Made by a program: the position numbers and the translations under genes
Notes under the pieces: model-generated
Told to the model about the DNA's origin: nothing
Seen by the model: the letters and a program-made list of their open reading frames with translations, nothing else
The model's database searches: none
In this document: positions 63,250 to 64,000 of the stretch, one piece after another
How positions within the stretch are numbered: the first letter of the stretch is position 1
Layout of the letters: every line of letters begins with the position of its first letter
Assembly (NCBI RefSeq): GCF_000172075.1
Contig: NZ_ABIC01000001.1
Coordinates: 1-64,000 of the forward strand
From: Shewanella benthica KT99
GTDB lineage: Bacteria > Pseudomonadota > Gammaproteobacteria > Enterobacterales > Shewanellaceae
DNA: 64,000 bases
Direction: 5' to 3'

Positions 63250-64000
63250 ATGACAAAGAAGCCGTTAGTGATAGCTATGGCGATAGCACTGAGTTCTACG
63301 GCCATATCGGCTGAAACTTTTGCTCAACAAGCTGAGTCTGTAGCTGAGTTTGATGAGGTTTTAGTTACTGCAACCCGTATCAGCGAGAAAGCGTCGGACA
63401 CCAGCCGAAGCCTAGTCGTTATTGGTGAAGAGGAACTTCAGCAGTTACAACCTGCATCGGTTGCTCAGGCACTTAAAAATGAAGCCAATATCAATGTCTC
63501 GAATGGTCCTCGGGCCTCTTCTCAGGGGATCGAGATCCGTGGTTTGGGCGGCCAACGTGTACTGCAGACCATAGATGGTGCGCGTCAAAGCACCACCTCG
63601 GGTCACCGTGGTACCTATTTCATGGATCCTGAACTGCTCAAATCTGTTGAAGTGATTCGTGGACCAGCGAGTAGCTTATGGGGAAGCGGCGCGATTGGCG
63701 GAGTGGTGGCACTGAACACTAAGTCGGCAAGAGACATGCTCGACGAGGGGGACACCTTCGGTGGTTATCTTAAGCAAGGCTTCGAGACGAATGGCGATAA
63801 AATTAAGACCAGCGGCGCCATTTATGGCGTTGCCGATAAATTTGATTGGTTGATCAACGGCAGCTACAACGACAGCAATAACATCAAGATGGGTAACGAT
63901 CAAACCTTGGAGAACAGTGGCTCCGAGAGAACCAGTGGCCTGATGAAATTTGGCTGGGAGCCAAGTGAAGGTCAGCGACTGCAATTCTCTGGACGTTTCT
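63250..64000 (+). CDS. TonB-dependent heme receptor, N-terminal part
   Basis: An open frame from ATG 63250 (after GAGGAAA) runs off the right edge after 250 codons. Signal peptide MTKKPLVIAMAIALSSTAIS (about 1-21), TonB box-like FDEVLVTATR near 36-45, then the plug domain: VAQALKNEANINVSNG, GIEIRGLGGQRVLQTIDGAR, FMDPELLKSVEVIRGPASSLWGSGAIGG and the first barrel strands. It resembles HugA/HmuR/HutA-type heme receptors, which fits the neighbouring hmu-tonB operon; the ligand-binding His motifs (FRAP/NPNL) lie beyond the window. Confidence 0.9.
   Translation, partial: MTKKPLVIAMAIALSSTAISAETFAQQAESVAEFDEVLVTATRISEKASDTSRSLVVIGEEELQQLQPASVAQALKNEANINVSNGPRASSQGIEIRGLGGQRVLQTIDGARQSTTSGHRGTYFMDPELLKSVEVIRGPASSLWGSGAIGGVVALNTKSARDMLDEGDTFGGYLKQGFETNGDKIKTSGAIYGVADKFDWLINGSYNDSNNIKMGNDQTLENSGSERTSGLMKFGWEPSEGQRLQFSGRF

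Noticed and set aside
1-64000. tRNA genes, rRNA genes, CRISPR arrays, complete insertion sequences or prophage
   Set aside because: I read for cloverleaf-like sequence, spaced direct repeats and transposase or integrase motifs and saw none. tRNAscan or an IS search could still find something I missed.

Overview
The window is a stretch of a gammaproteobacterial chromosome, almost certainly Shewanella or a very close relative. The main reasons are a tetraheme periplasmic flavocytochrome c fumarate reductase, an arcA reading frame nearly identical to the Alteromonadales/enteric form, the prfB-lysS pair, a GlyGly-CTERM subtilase, DUF3581/DUF3293/DUF2956 family genes, and a hutW-hmuVUT-exbDB-tonB heme cluster. 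The species cannot be fixed from sequence alone. Several genes are broken or exist only as relics (a Na+/alanine-glycine symporter, arcA, a DAACS symporter fragment, a chrA fragment, a lysS tail copy, a small ORF at 55.5 kb), so this genome is either undergoing gene decay or carries some sequence errors.

Layout. 0-2 kb: end of a DUF3581 gene, then a tandem glycine riboswitch in front of a decayed AGCS symporter. 2.1-8.7 kb: a tightly coupled four-gene operon encoding an SMC/MukB-like ATPase, a MukE-like and a MukF-like partner, and a protein with the Toprim signature of Wadjet JetD/topoisomerase VI. This is the best candidate for an interesting system (a divergent Wadjet/MksBEFG-type plasmid- or DNA-defence complex with SMC first). 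9-10.9 kb: a DAACS symporter, a small lipoprotein and a symporter relic. 10.9-16.6 kb: a two-component system (SBP3-sensor kinase plus an atypical enhancer-binding regulator lacking GAFTGA) divergent from the flavocytochrome c gene, with two identical-pattern dyads between them. 16.8-22.5 kb: fbp, a 264-bp MITE-like element, an S9 peptidase lipoprotein, frameshifted arcA and a DUF3293 gene. 22.6-25.5 kb: lysine riboswitch, lysC, and an AstE/aspartoacylase-like hydrolase. 25.5-32.5 kb, all on the minus strand: large secreted subtilase, asnC, rluA, a methyltransferase and two membrane proteins.

32.7-38 kb: ldhA, a dienelactone hydrolase, a spermidine-synthase-like protein, ahpC and ahpF. 38-42.4 kb: a thioredoxin/DsbD-like fusion, an OmpA-like protein, ohrR with a palindromic operator, a GlpD-like dehydrogenase and a chrA relic. 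42.4-48.1 kb: a 1434-residue formate dehydrogenase fused to an NAD(P)H-handling module, an octanucleotide tandem repeat, and a pentapeptide-repeat potassium channel. 48.3-51.2 kb: prfB with its programmed frameshift, then lysS with a copied 3' tail. 51.5-56.5 kb: a PAS-GGDEF-EAL protein, an SGNH hydrolase, an RluE-like pseudouridine synthase, and small genes.

56.5-64 kb: an iron/heme acquisition island. A TonB-dependent receptor (running off the window) faces a tonB-exbB-exbD-hmuT-hmuU-hmuV operon across a Fur-box-like site; hutW, for anaerobic heme breakdown, follows behind its own Fur box. The receptor would take up heme with energy from TonB-ExbB-ExbD, HmuTUV would move it into the cytoplasm, and HutW would open the ring.

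No tRNA, rRNA, CRISPR array or complete insertion sequence was seen.
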